In this document: one piece after another, positions 50,555 through 60,063 of the stretch | Layout: every line of letters starts with the position of its first letter | Numbering within the stretch: the stretch's first letter is position 1 | Notes under the pieces: generated by a model | Told to the model about the DNA's origin: nothing | Databases searched by the model: none | What the model saw: the letters and a program-made list of their open reading frames with translations, nothing else | Program-made: the position numbers and the translations under genes | Source of the DNA: PHAA01 sp034927445 | GTDB taxonomy: Bacteria > Bacillota > Syntrophomonadia > Syntrophomonadales > Syntrophomonadaceae | Direction of reading: 5' to 3' | DNA length: 64,000 nucleotides | NCBI GenBank assembly: GCA_034927445.1 | Contig: JAYFPZ010000007.1 | Location: 124,001 to 188,000 of the forward strand

Positions 50555-50920
50555 GTGCAAAAGCTGATTATTTTTGGACAGAGGTTGTTTATGGCTCTTC
50601 TATATAGATTCCGCCGCAGCCGGCTGGTTGTAACTCAAGCGGCGCTTAGCGGCAGGGGGAGTTTCGTCGACATTCGCTACTGGCTGAGCCGGCCTGATAA
50701 GATCGGACCTCCCTGCAAGATCTATCTGATCCATGAAGAAACCGGCGCTCATCTGGAGGTTATGAAATTGGCGAGAATCGGCCCACTCCAGACTAACCAT
50801 GCCTATATGGCTAAAACCGGATCAGCGCTGTTCAGAAATCGTAACGGCCTGGTCAAACCGGGCTCCAAAGTCAGTTTAGTATTAGGCAACCTAAGGACTG
50901 ACCATATCGAAGTCAGCTAG
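50555..50920 (+). CDS. Unrecognised small basic protein
   Basis: A 121-residue protein starting at GTG, with AGGAGG seven bases upstream. The N-terminus is amphipathic and basic (FMALLYRFRRSRLVV). The rest reads as a beta-rich domain (VDIRYWLSRP, CKIYLIHEETGAHLEVMKLARIG, VSLVLGNL). No catalytic motif or known domain is recognised. It is preceded by a perfect hairpin and seems to be alone. Confidence 0.6.
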   Translation: MQKLIIFGQRLFMALLYRFRRSRLVVTQAALSGRGSFVDIRYWLSRPDKIGPPCKIYLIHEETGAHLEVMKLARIGPLQTNHAYMAKTGSALFRNRNGLVKPGSKVSLVLGNLRTDHIEVS

Positions 50921-51025
50921 AATAAAACTGCAGTATTATTTCACCATTCGTTAATCTGGAATTCTCCCTTCGCCAACCCGCTTTATGCCGTTAAAGTGGG
51001 GCAAGCCTGCCTGGTCCCGGGTCCC

Positions 51026-52180
51026 TTACTTATATCGGTTTAAGAATGCTTCCAACCGGTCAAGTCCCTCTTTAATGTTTTCCAGCGAATTGGCATAGGA
51101 AAAACGAATATAGCCTTCACAGTTGGGCCCGAAATCTATGCCGGGAGTAACTGCAACCTTAGCTTTTTCCAAGATTTCGAAAGCAAAACGATAGGAATCA
51201 GAGGTATAGGCCTTGACATTGGCCAAGGCATAAAAGGCTCCGCTGGGATCGTGACAGGTGGCTATACCCATTTGTTTCAGCCTCTCCAGCAGATAGAGGC
51301 GCCGTTCGTTATATATGCCCAACATGGCCCGCACCTCTTGGTCACAATCACGTAAGGCGGCTATGCCCCCTTCCTGAGCGAAAGAAGAAGCACAGATAAA
51401 GAAATTCTGCTGCATAATCTGCAGAGCCCGTATATATCCCCGGGGAGCAATAACGTATCCCAGCCTCCAGCCGGTCATGGCATATAATTTGGAAAACCCA
51501 TTGATAACAAAAGCCCGGTCGGTAAACTCCAGGATGCTGTGCTCTTCTCCCTCATAAATCAAGCCATTATAGATTTCATCGGCAATGTTCATTTGATCCA
51601 AATCGGCCAGCGTTTTCAAATCACCGGCGCTGCATACCACGCCGGTGGGATTAGCCGGCGAATTGACCAGAATGGCTCGAGTTCGGGGACTAAGATGTTG
51701 TTTGATCTCCTCCGGCCGGTATTTAAATCCATCTTCCTCGTTTACCGGTACAAACACCGGGTGTCCGTCTATATAGCGAATAAAGTTAGGATAACATGCG
51801 TAATAGGGGTCAGGTAAAATAACCTCCTCGCCCTTTTCCAGGAGCGCTGAAAAAACCATGAGCATTCCGGGAGAAGTGCCGGAGGTTACAATAACCTGCT
51901 CAGGAGATATTTCCACTCTATATTTGCGCCAATAGTAGCGGGCTATTTCTTCCCTTAAGGTTATTTTCCCCAGGCTGTGGGTATAATGGGTGTCATCCTG
52001 CTTCAAAGCTCTCAGAGCCGCTTCCTTGACCGGCTCCGGAGACGAGAAATCAGGTTCGCCCACCTCCAGGTGAATAATATCTTCACCCGAGGCCATCATA
52101 GCCTGTGCTTTTTCCAGTACCTCCATGACAATAAAGGGCGACAATTGCGCGGTTCGAGATGATGCCATAAATTTGTTCAT
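51026..52180 (-). CDS. Class I/II PLP aminotransferase
   Basis: A 384-residue fold type I aminotransferase. LEVGEPDFSSP, the VNSPANPTG Asn, ADEIYNGL (Asp and Tyr) and the PLP lysine in NGFSKLYAMTGWRLGY are visible, with the Arg near RFSYANS binding the carboxylate. It resembles aspartate/aromatic aminotransferases. ATG 52180 has AGGGAG upstream. Substrate not fixed by sequence. Confidence 0.9.
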   Translation of the reverse strand: MNKFMASSRTAQLSPFIVMEVLEKAQAMMASGEDIIHLEVGEPDFSSPEPVKEAALRALKQDDTHYTHSLGKITLREEIARYYWRKYRVEISPEQVIVTSGTSPGMLMVFSALLEKGEEVILPDPYYACYPNFIRYIDGHPVFVPVNEEDGFKYRPEEIKQHLSPRTRAILVNSPANPTGVVCSAGDLKTLADLDQMNIADEIYNGLIYEGEEHSILEFTDRAFVINGFSKLYAMTGWRLGYVIAPRGYIRALQIMQQNFFICASSFAQEGGIAALRDCDQEVRAMLGIYNERRLYLLERLKQMGIATCHDPSGAFYALANVKAYTSDSYRFAFEILEKAKVAVTPGIDFGPNCEGYIRFSYANSLENIKEGLDRLEAFLNRYK

Positions 52181-52385
52181 TATAAACTCCCTAGTTTTTG
52201 ATTTTCTTTTAATTCTATAAAAGGGCTGCGGCAAAGTCCATTAAGTTTTGATTTGAAAAATGCATAAGACCAATAAATGGCCAATATCTCATTGCGGTTT
52301 ACCGGTTTAATATTATCAATTACCTTTGGAAATAATATGAATGCTTTTCGAAATAATGGATGTGTATCAGGGAAGGAAATAGATT

Positions 52386-52946
52386 ATGATTTTTGCCGTC
52401 GGCGGCGGTGATCCCACCCATGAATTGATATATCTTTTGGAAAACGAGCTCACCCGGCTTAGAATCGAGAACTGGCTCCATCGCGATCTATTTTCATATC
52501 AGTGGTGGCTCCTGCTTGCAGCCCTGATTATACCCTGGCTGATTTGGTGGAAATGGGTTAATAAAACCAAGCTTATCGAAATCACTTTATTTGGAACCAT
52601 AGTATTTATTATTGCTTTCTTTCTGGATGCCACCATGTCGGAAATGGGGCTGTGGGAATACAATTTTTACGTGGTCCCGTACTGGCCGCGTCTAATAACA
52701 GCTGATTTCAGCATAATACCGGTCACTTATATGTTTATTTATCAATACTTTCAGCAATGGAGAAATTTTTTAACCGCAATGCTGGGGATCAGTATATTTT
52801 TTGCATTTGTCGGTGAGCCTCTGCTGGTCTGGTTAAATATATATACCTTACATAAATGGCAGCATGCTTATTCCTTGCCTATTTATTTTGGCATGGCAGT
52901 GTTGGTAAAATATCTGACGCAGTTGATAATAGACCACAACGAATAG
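52386..52946 (+). CDS. CBO0543-like membrane protein
   Basis: A 186-residue protein with five hydrophobic segments and a WWLLLAALIIPWLIWWKW aromatic-rich first helix. It resembles the CBO0543 family of Firmicutes, found in spore formers, function unknown. A charged acidic N-terminal helix (LENELTRLRIENW) precedes the membrane part. AAGGAAA precedes the ATG. The next gene starts 11 bp downstream and may be co-transcribed. Confidence 0.65.
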   Translation: MIFAVGGGDPTHELIYLLENELTRLRIENWLHRDLFSYQWWLLLAALIIPWLIWWKWVNKTKLIEITLFGTIVFIIAFFLDATMSEMGLWEYNFYVVPYWPRLITADFSIIPVTYMFIYQYFQQWRNFLTAMLGISIFFAFVGEPLLVWLNIYTLHKWQHAYSLPIYFGMAVLVKYLTQLIIDHNE

Positions 52947-52957
52947 AGGTTTTCAGG

Positions 52958-53728
52958 ATGAAGGAAGTACCAACTCGTGTAGTACGCCGGCCCAAGGCCG
53001 CTTTATCCGGTTATTCCACCAATATTTTCCACCGTCGCAATCCCCTGGTGGTTGCCTGGTGGTCGTGTGCTTATCCAGGATTCGGGCATTTAAGATTAGT
53101 CAGCATTGCCAAAGGCATGTTTTTATTTGGCGGAGAGCTGCTGATAAATACCCAGGCTCACATCAATATGGCTATAATATACAGTTTCACCGGCAACTTC
53201 GCCATGGCCAAAGAAGTTCTCAATATCAAATGGCTGCTGCTTTATTGCGGGCTTTTTGTTTTTGCAGTATGGGACAGCTACCGTGCCGCCGTGGATATAA
53301 ACAAGTTATCATTACTGGCTGATCATGAAAATGCTGCCATGACCCCTACCTTCCTGGGGTCGGCCGGAATTAATTCGCTGGATAAAAGAAACCCGTGGGT
53401 AGCGGCGGCCTGGTCGGCAGTTATCCCTGGGAGCGGTCATTTGTATTGCCAGACTCTGATAGCAGCATCGTTTTTAATGGTAGGGGGAGCAACGATCATA
53501 TATTTATCTCATCTCCTGCCTGCCATACATTATACTGCCTTGGGGCAATGGACTCAGGCCAAGGCGGTGCTTGACTGGCAGTGGCTCCTTAATGCGCCGT
53601 CATTTTATTGCTTTACCATATTTGATTCTTATGCCAAATGCGTTGAAATCAATAAACTATTTGAGCAGGAACAAGCCCAGTTTTTGCGCAACAACTATCA
53701 GAACCCCGGGTTCCCGATGCCGCTGTAA
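52958..53728 (+). CDS. Membrane protein with an internal duplication
   Basis: A 256-residue protein with two similar halves: RNPLVVAWWSCAYPGFGHL (about 29-47) and RNPWVAAAWSAVIPGSGHLY (about 141-160) each open a block of hydrophobic segments that ends in W/FDSY..A..INKL. The halves probably arose by duplication. The P-G-x-G-H-L pattern resembles small Firmicute membrane proteins of unknown function. A frame beginning at 52856 within the previous gene is rejected in favour of ATG 52958. Confidence 0.65.
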   Translation: MKEVPTRVVRRPKAALSGYSTNIFHRRNPLVVAWWSCAYPGFGHLRLVSIAKGMFLFGGELLINTQAHINMAIIYSFTGNFAMAKEVLNIKWLLLYCGLFVFAVWDSYRAAVDINKLSLLADHENAAMTPTFLGSAGINSLDKRNPWVAAAWSAVIPGSGHLYCQTLIAASFLMVGGATIIYLSHLLPAIHYTALGQWTQAKAVLDWQWLLNAPSFYCFTIFDSYAKCVEINKLFEQEQAQFLRNNYQNPGFPMPL

Positions 53729-53752
53729 TCTTTAAGAAAGAAGGAAAAGCAA

Positions 53753-54214
53753 ATGTATCTGGTAGCATCTTTTCGTTATTGCTTTCATACCGAGATTGCT
53801 ATCGCTAAAGTAGAAGAGCTAGGTATTAAAAAAGGCCAGATATTGGCGGTGCCTTTGGAAATCAAGGGGGAAACCCGGAATATTTTTGACACTCTGCATC
53901 ACTCCGATGGAGCCAGCATGTTGGACGGCGGGGCCATACTGGGTACCGCTTGCATGGTTTTAGGGGTAATATACGGGTTCGTACTGGAATGGGGTCCGAT
54001 AATATGGGGATTAATAGGTTTGGCAGGAGGCTTCCTGACAGGTTTTCTGCTGGACCTTCTATTTACTAAATTTAAACACTCGCAAGGCCGGCGCAATGAT
54101 CAAGATCCGGAACTTTTTCTCATGGTTAACTGTGAACCGCATCAGGTTGAACCATTGAAGAAAATTTTATGGGACCATATGGCTTTAGGGGTAGCGGTTT
54201 TGCCAGGCAAATAA
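53753..54214 (+). CDS. Small protein with a Gly-rich membrane hairpin
   Basis: A 153-residue protein. Residues 1-60 are soluble (an ACT-like strand-helix pattern, SFRYCFHTEIAIAKVEELG). Residues 60-105 are hydrophobic and Gly-rich (ILGTACMVLGVIYGF, GLIGLAGGFLTGFLLD), and the C-terminus is again soluble. No family recognised. It follows the duplicated membrane protein by 24 bp, suggesting one unit with it. Confidence 0.55.
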   Translation: MYLVASFRYCFHTEIAIAKVEELGIKKGQILAVPLEIKGETRNIFDTLHHSDGASMLDGGAILGTACMVLGVIYGFVLEWGPIIWGLIGLAGGFLTGFLLDLLFTKFKHSQGRRNDQDPELFLMVNCEPHQVEPLKKILWDHMALGVAVLPGK

Positions 54215-54283
54215 ATATCTTAGTAAATTTTACCTGGTTAAAATCAAAATACATAGAGGAATTATTGCACCAAGGAGAAGTAA

Positions 54284-54331
54284 ATGAGTATAACGGCCAT
54301 TAGAAGCCTTTTCTATTACAATTTCAAGTAA
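54284..54331 (+). CDS. Possible 15-residue small ORF
   Basis: ATG with AAGGAG six bases upstream, encoding MSITAIRSLFYYNFK then TAA. Basic and aromatic. It lies alone in a 260-bp gap; may be a peptide, a leader, or chance. Confidence 0.2.
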   Translation: MSITAIRSLFYYNFK

Positions 54332-54475
54332 TACTAAACATATCAATTTGCCCAAAAGAAACATTTCTATACTTTACAAGTTCCTCAGAAAAGCTTACAA
54401 TATGCCAAAAATGATTACAACAACCGCTTGCTTCGCCGGCGGTTGAAATTGATTATGCAAGGATGGTGCTCGCAG

Positions 54476-54874
54476 ATGAGCTTTCAGAGAGAGCGTACCC
54501 CTATAGAAAGGTTTTATTATACTTTAGCCCTGATAGTCGGAATTCTTTTCTTATTCAGCCTCATAGGCAATTCCATCGATATTACTCTCAAGGTTCCTGC
54601 CAACGGCGTTGTGTATGGTGATTTTCAAAACAATATTTATTATGCTCCGCCATATATTGATAACAACCGGTATCCCAGCACCTTAGACGTCAAGAGTTTA
54701 AAAGCGGAGACCGTAGCCGAGGCCCAGCAGCGAAACCACAAGCCGGATCCGGTTTGCGTTGAGCAGGACTATTTCAAGGAATACAACTCTTTAACCAATA
54801 TCATTGGGGTCAGGCTGGGCCTGGCCAAGCCTAAACCCAGCCGCTGGAATCCTGACGGATCTTGGAACTGGTAA
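54476..54874 (+). CDS. Membrane-anchored small protein, unrecognised
   Basis: A 132-residue protein with one N-terminal membrane segment (about 16-36) and a hydrophilic domain. The Pro/Asn/Tyr-rich C-terminal half contains one Cys (DPVCVEQDYF). ATG 54476 has GGATGGTG upstream; a longer frame from 54428 is possible. No family recognised. Confidence 0.45.
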   Translation: MSFQRERTPIERFYYTLALIVGILFLFSLIGNSIDITLKVPANGVVYGDFQNNIYYAPPYIDNNRYPSTLDVKSLKAETVAEAQQRNHKPDPVCVEQDYFKEYNSLTNIIGVRLGLAKPKPSRWNPDGSWNW

Positions 54875-54926
54875 CCAGTATTCCTGGTTTAGAGAATTGA
54901 ATGAGCGATAAGGGGCGTCATTTTAA

Positions 54927-56552
54927 TTAACTGATAGCCTGGTAATAATCCCTTTTGCCGGAATATAACCGCATCAGATTTTTCAATTCCTCAGCGCTTA
55001 CGGGGGGACTGATCAGGAAACCCTGCACCGCATCGCACTTATAATCCTTTAACAATTCAAAATGATCGGTGGTATCTATCCCTTCGGCCACAACGTCAAT
55101 ATCAAAATTATGGGCCATGATAATCATGGTTTCCACGAGAATACGATTGTCCAGATTGTGCAGTATATCCTTGATAAAACTACGGTCGATTTTCAGGGTA
55201 TCCACCGGGTATTGAGCCAGGTAAGCCAGACATGAATAACCTGTGCCAAAATCGTCCAAGGCTACTTTTATACCAATATCTTTAAGCGCCACCAGCTTAT
55301 TCAGCACCCCTTTTTCGTTATATAGAGCCACCCCTTCGGTAATCTCAAGCTCAAGATATTGCGGTTCCAGACCAGTTTCCAGCAATATTCTTTTTACACT
55401 ATCCACCAGCTTCTCGTCTCTGAATTGAACCGGCGAGATGTTAACCGCCACTTTGGGAATTGCATAGCCCTCATCCAGCCATGATTTTAAATGCCGGCAC
55501 GCGGTTAATAAGACCCATTCTCCCAGAGGGATGATTTGCCCGTTTTCTTCGGCTATCGGTATTAATTCAGACGGAGTTACATCCCCCAGAGCAGGATTAT
55601 TCCAGCGAACCAGCGACTCTATCCCAATTATCTGGCCATCGTCAACCCTGACCTGGGGTTGGTAAAATAGGCTGAATTCCTCATTCTGGATGGCAGATCG
55701 CAATTGCTTGTTGATAGACAGCTTCCGCAGATAAGCTTGATTCATTTCAGGGGTATAAATGGCGAATTTATTTTTACCCTGTCCTTTGGCATGGTACATG
55801 GCAATGTCGGCACATTTGATCAGATTATCGATATCATCACCATGCCTGGGATAGAGTGCCACCCCGATGCTGGTTTCAATATGTATCTCTATATCATTGA
55901 TTATGAATGGCTCTTGAATGCGCTGATGAATTTCCCGGATTAATTGGATAACCTGCTCCATGTTCACCAGTTCTGGTAGCAGCAAGGTAAATTCGTCGCC
56001 ACCCTGCCGGGAAACAAAATCCTTTTTACGAACACTGTTTTTTATTTTGGTCCCCAGTTCTTTTAGGACCAAATCACCCAGACTATGGCCCATGGTATCA
56101 TTAATTATTTTGAAATTATCCAGATCAACAAATAAAACGGCGACCATTTTGTTGCTCTGGCTGGCATTGGCTATAGCATCAAGCATATGTTTAATTAACA
56201 ACCTACGATTGGGCAGGTTGGTCAGGGCGTCATAATACCCTAAATGACGAATATCTTCCAAGACAGTCCGAAGTTGAATATTTTTGTGATTTAACTCTTC
56301 CGAGCGCTGACTCGCCTGCAACTCCAATTCTCTGGTCCTGGCCTGCCATACTGTCCTTTGTTCTCTGAGCTCGGACCGGTAGAATTTTAACAAAAATATA
56401 ATTAAGGCGATAAGAGCAGCAATCGGCAGGAAGTTAATCAGAGTTGGCCCGGATGACTCAATGTGATGATATAACAGCCAGAAGCAGAAAGAAACGAGGA
56501 TAAACATAATAATATGTATAAAAATAATTTTATTCCTTCTATTTCTATCCAT
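54927..56552 (-). CDS. Membrane-anchored GGDEF-EAL protein
   Basis: A 541-residue c-di-GMP protein. Two N-terminal membrane helices (about 9-30 and 38-57) and a coiled coil (60-100) lead to GGDEF (DALTNLPNRR, intact RQGGDEF) and EAL domains. The EAL motif is ESL, but the catalytic Glu and the DDFGTGYS, VAEGID and QGF motifs are kept, so phosphodiesterase activity is possible. There is no obvious sensor domain. It may make or break c-di-GMP; which dominates cannot be read. Confidence 0.9.
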   Translation of the reverse strand: MDRNRRNKIIFIHIIMFILVSFCFWLLYHHIESSGPTLINFLPIAALIALIIFLLKFYRSELREQRTVWQARTRELELQASQRSEELNHKNIQLRTVLEDIRHLGYYDALTNLPNRRLLIKHMLDAIANASQSNKMVAVLFVDLDNFKIINDTMGHSLGDLVLKELGTKIKNSVRKKDFVSRQGGDEFTLLLPELVNMEQVIQLIREIHQRIQEPFIINDIEIHIETSIGVALYPRHGDDIDNLIKCADIAMYHAKGQGKNKFAIYTPEMNQAYLRKLSINKQLRSAIQNEEFSLFYQPQVRVDDGQIIGIESLVRWNNPALGDVTPSELIPIAEENGQIIPLGEWVLLTACRHLKSWLDEGYAIPKVAVNISPVQFRDEKLVDSVKRILLETGLEPQYLELEITEGVALYNEKGVLNKLVALKDIGIKVALDDFGTGYSCLAYLAQYPVDTLKIDRSFIKDILHNLDNRILVETMIIMAHNFDIDVVAEGIDTTDHFELLKDYKCDAVQGFLISPPVSAEELKNLMRLYSGKRDYYQAIS

Positions 56553-56763
56553 ATAATTTTTTCCCCCAGCAAAATAACCTTAACTTTTTCTATTTCGTTG
56601 AATTATGAAAAATTCCTGCTTATTCAAACAATAAAAGGCAGCACGTAATGTAACAAACTATAGTGCTTGCTTTAAATAGTATTTATGCTTAAATCCTAAA
56701 TCTAACGGCTATTTCTTATTTTGATTAGGTAAATACTAATAACAAGAAGAAAGGAGGTGACTG

Positions 56764-57207
56764 ATGAAAAAACTTGTAATCAGTCTACTGTTGTCTTTAG
56801 TTTTAATTGCAGGCTCGCAGGTAGGATATTTACGGGCTGAATCACCGCCGGTAAGCAAAGTGAACCAGACTTATTCATGCCCGGACAAGGATCATATCAA
56901 GCTGGAAGAAAAGGCTAAAGAATTAGGCATAACGGTTGATGAACTCAAGGCCAAAATGAAAGCCGAGCACCAGACCAGGCTGGAAGAAAAGGCTAAAGAA
57001 TTAGGCATAACGGTTGATGAACTCAAAGCCAAAATGAAAGCTGAGCGCCAGACCAAGCTGGAAGAAAAGGCTAAAGAATTAGGCATAACGGTTGATGAAC
57101 TCAAGGCCAAAATGAAAGCCGAGCGCCAGACCAGGCTGGAAGAAAAGGCTAAAGAATTAGGTATAACGGTTGATGAACTCAAGGCCAAAATGAAAGCCGG
57201 GGAGTAA
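56764..57207 (+). CDS. Secreted 26-residue tandem-repeat protein
   Basis: A 147-residue protein with a signal peptide (cleavage near residue 25) followed by four tandem 26-residue repeats from residue 47: LEEKAKELGITVDELKAKMK plus a basic linker. Each repeat is a helical, charged unit, so the protein should form an extended helical rod. The single Cys near residue 39 is the only one in the mature part. The DNA copies (78 bp each, 56902-57201) are nearly identical, so expansion was recent. A strong terminator follows. Confidence 0.75.
   Translation: MKKLVISLLLSLVLIAGSQVGYLRAESPPVSKVNQTYSCPDKDHIKLEEKAKELGITVDELKAKMKAEHQTRLEEKAKELGITVDELKAKMKAERQTKLEEKAKELGITVDELKAKMKAERQTRLEEKAKELGITVDELKAKMKAGE
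56902..57201 (+). repeat. Four 78-bp tandem repeats
   Basis: Units start at 56902, 56980, 57058 and 57136; the last is truncated. Only a few positions differ between units. The open frame seen on the opposite strand is a mirror of this repeat and not a gene. Confidence 0.9.
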
Positions 57208-57288
57208 GAAGGCCCCGCAGGTTAGTTTGCAGGATTTACTCAACAGTAGAATAGGTAAATAAGGATTAACTATATCCTTAACAAGTTT

Positions 57289-57322
57289 CAGCCTGCCGGC
57301 TTAAAGCCGACAGGCTGTTTTT
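57289..57322 (+). terminator. Rho-independent terminator
   Basis: CAGCCTGCCGGCTT pairs with AAGCCGACAGGCTG (one mismatch), followed by TTTTT. It closes the repeat-protein gene; the glycosyltransferase gene converges on it. Confidence 0.85.
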
Positions 57323-57354
57323 CCTGCCAAATAATTATGTTGTTAAAAGTAGAG

Positions 57355-58908
57355 TTACCGGCTTTCGCCTCCGGCAGCAGTAACGGTTGGACGATTATCT
57401 TTATTTATCGTGGCTTTTACTACCTCCACCGGTTTTAAGATAGCGGAAGAGGTAGTTACCAGAGTCGGATATACCGCCTTGGCTGCTCTGGCCACAGGCG
57501 CTTCCGCTTCAACGTTTTGTCCGTCCCGCGTTACCAGAGTGGCATAGGGGGCAAAACTGCGGCGTACGCTGCTTTTCTTGCTTTTTTGAGGTTTAGTTTT
57601 AGCCGCAACCTCCACCGGAGCGGCAGCGGCTTCAGCCACAGGAACCGGGGGCTCATCGGCTTCCAGCGAACTAATGGAAATACCGCGATGATGAATAGTG
57701 TGAGCCCATTCACTCTGTTTCTTATGCTGGAGCAATCCCCAAAATGTAACCGGGAACCAGGTAAACCCATAAAAAGGGTAAGTTATATAATAGAAGTAGG
57801 CACGTTTGGGAGCCCCTTCCAGTACCAAGCCCAACATAGGATAGCAATAACCCAATATGCCAAATGCCCACCAGAACCAACTGGGTGCCAAATTGGCAAT
57901 AGTCGAAACAAATATAGGCTGTGGGAAAAGATAGGTTAAACCAGCCATTAAGAAGTTAAACAACATCAACATAATCATAATGGGTTGCAATAAATAAATA
58001 GTTCCATCGATAGGATACCATTTTCTCTCTTTTATACCTTTTTTAAGCAACGGGATGGCATAACGGAAACAGACATCCCAGTGTCCCGATAGCCAACGGG
58101 TGCGTTGGCGCCAAGTCTGAGAGAAATAAACCGGTTTTTCATCATATACTTTAGCTTCATGGGCCCATGAGGTCTTAATGCCATTAAGCAATAACTTCAT
58201 GGTAAATTCCAGATCTTCAGTCAGGCAGGTAGCTCCCCAGCCATATTCCTTCAGCAGGGTGTATTCCAGGCACACACCGGTGCCTCCCAGGGCATTGGAG
58301 AGTCCTTTATTATAACGGGCCAACTGCCACATGCGGTTCATTGACCAGTAGGCGGTGGCATAGCAGGCTGTAACCCATGAGTCGTTGGGGTTTTTGGTAT
58401 CAAGATAACCCTGGATAGAGCGAAAACCCTTCTTCAGTTTGGAGTTCATTTCCAGCAAAAAGTTTGAAGACACAACATTATCCGCATCAAATAAACAGAT
58501 AGCGTCATATTTTTGTTCTTCTTCCATCTTAAACAACTCATTGAACATCCATTCCAGTGCAAATCCCTTGCCTCGTTGGGGTGAAAAGCGTTCAAAAACA
58601 TTTACCCCCTCCTGGCGGGCTACAGCTGCAGTTTGATCCGTACAGTTATCGGCGATAACGTAGATGTCGAATAACTCCGGCGGATAATTCAATTGTTTCA
58701 GACTCTCTATATGGTAGCGGATAACCGATTCTTCATTATGAGCTGCCGTTATAAGCGCGAATCTTTTTTCGGGAGTAAAGTTCTTCTCTTCTTCATGCTT
58801 TTTCCATCCGGAAACGGAAACATAATAGTAGTAAAATAAGAACAACAGGATTAAAGCTTCTGATATACTCACAATCGCTGTGAGAGTATTAAACAACCAG
58901 CCGTCCAA
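57355..58908 (-). CDS. Membrane glycosyltransferase family 2
   Basis: A 517-residue processive-type GT2. An N-terminal membrane helix, then TAAHNEESVIRYHIESL, DNCTDQT, the metal-binding FDADN, the acceptor-site TEDLEF and QRTRW (QxxRW). Four to five helices follow (about 295-410). The last ~90 residues are a low-complexity Ala/Val/Pro/Lys tail of unknown role. Substrate unknown; similar enzymes make exopolysaccharides or poly-N-acetylglucosamine-like polymers. The start is TTG with AGAGG ten bases upstream. Confidence 0.87.
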   Translation of the reverse strand: MDGWLFNTLTAIVSISEALILLFLFYYYYVSVSGWKKHEEEKNFTPEKRFALITAAHNEESVIRYHIESLKQLNYPPELFDIYVIADNCTDQTAAVARQEGVNVFERFSPQRGKGFALEWMFNELFKMEEEQKYDAICLFDADNVVSSNFLLEMNSKLKKGFRSIQGYLDTKNPNDSWVTACYATAYWSMNRMWQLARYNKGLSNALGGTGVCLEYTLLKEYGWGATCLTEDLEFTMKLLLNGIKTSWAHEAKVYDEKPVYFSQTWRQRTRWLSGHWDVCFRYAIPLLKKGIKERKWYPIDGTIYLLQPIMIMLMLFNFLMAGLTYLFPQPIFVSTIANLAPSWFWWAFGILGYCYPMLGLVLEGAPKRAYFYYITYPFYGFTWFPVTFWGLLQHKKQSEWAHTIHHRGISISSLEADEPPVPVAEAAAAPVEVAAKTKPQKSKKSSVRRSFAPYATLVTRDGQNVEAEAPVARAAKAVYPTLVTTSSAILKPVEVVKATINKDNRPTVTAAGGESR

Positions 58909-59046
58909 AACTTACGACCTCTTTCTTTAATTTAATAATTTTACATCATTGTACCAACAAAATGTAGATTCAACCTTATATACTCTACCAAAAATTCTGG
59001 ATTCTTTCAAGATATTTCCCATAACGGACGCACCTGACATTCTATT

Positions 59047-59781
59047 TCAAACCTGCCCTACAGAATTATACCTCAAATCATCAATAAATTTGAAGAAATC
59101 TTGCAAGCTGCCCCGCCAGTCGGGGCGGCAGGTATTGTTGCCCTGGTCGATTAAACAGTTCTCTACCAGGAATGTTTTCATGCCTATCTTCCCTGCTGCC
59201 AGATCTTCATTGGTATCATTTCCCACCATCAAGCAGGCAGCCGGTTCCACTCCAAGGTTATCAGCTATTTCCTGGTAATATTGGAGATGGGGCTTACAAT
59301 AATGCATATTTTCGTAACAGGTAAGCAGTTCATAAGGAAAGTTTCCTACTCCAGCCCAATCCAACCTGGTCTGAATCGCTTTTTGCGGAAATACTGAGTT
59401 GGTGGCAATTACTACCTTATAACCCTCCTTAAAGACTTTTTTCATCATTTGCGGGATTCCCTGAAAGGGCCGGCAATACTCCTGCAAACGGGGGAAGCCA
59501 GTACAGTAAAAGTCATCAAAAAAGGCTCGCATTCTAATTTCATCCGTTTTTAAACGGCTAAAAAAGTGCCCCATAAAAACTTCCTCGTTTCTGGTCCGGG
59601 GATTCAAATCCCCGATCATTACCTCGGTTGACTCAAGAATTTGAGTCACTAGTTGCCCAGGATCGCAGCAGCCGCTAATTGCAGCCATCTTGCTCATCTC
59701 GCCAAAATATTTGGTAAGGAAAAAATTCATGTCTATATCAAGTAAGGTTCCGTCCAGATCAAATAAAATTGCCTCAAACAC
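59047..59781 (-). CDS. HAD-superfamily hydrolase
   Basis: A 244-residue phosphatase-like protein. Motif I ILFDLDGTLLDID holds the two catalytic Asp, motif II ATNS, motif III the Lys near YCKPHLQYY, and motif IV MVGNDTNEDLAAG. The helical cap lies between residues 15 and 100. Substrate unknown. GTG 59781 with GGAGG five bases upstream is preferred over the ATG at 59793. Confidence 0.9.
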   Translation of the reverse strand: MFEAILFDLDGTLLDIDMNFFLTKYFGEMSKMAAISGCCDPGQLVTQILESTEVMIGDLNPRTRNEEVFMGHFFSRLKTDEIRMRAFFDDFYCTGFPRLQEYCRPFQGIPQMMKKVFKEGYKVVIATNSVFPQKAIQTRLDWAGVGNFPYELLTCYENMHYCKPHLQYYQEIADNLGVEPAACLMVGNDTNEDLAAGKIGMKTFLVENCLIDQGNNTCRPDWRGSLQDFFKFIDDLRYNSVGQV

Positions 59782-60063
59782 ATTATCCTCCATATTGCAA
59801 ACTGTAATCTGCTGAAGCTATTTCTGCTCCAGTCTTAATTTAACCTCTAAATACCAAACTCATCCCCCGCCAATAATTTTTAATAAGATTACCCACATAT
59901 TGGCGCTGCATCCATAATAACATAAAATTACAACTTTAAGAAGCGGTTAAACTATTGACTAAACAACCGGCTTCCTATAGACTAAATGCCAAAATACAGA
60001 TAATATGATTATCTGAAAGTTATCGTTTCAACTGTAACCATAAATGTTTTTGAAAGGAACACC

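Noticed and set aside
56892..57188. 98-codon minus-strand ORF
   Set aside because: An antisense mirror of the 78-bp tandem repeats.
56902..57201. CRISPR-like tandem array
   Set aside because: The units are directly abutting coding repeats with no spacers.
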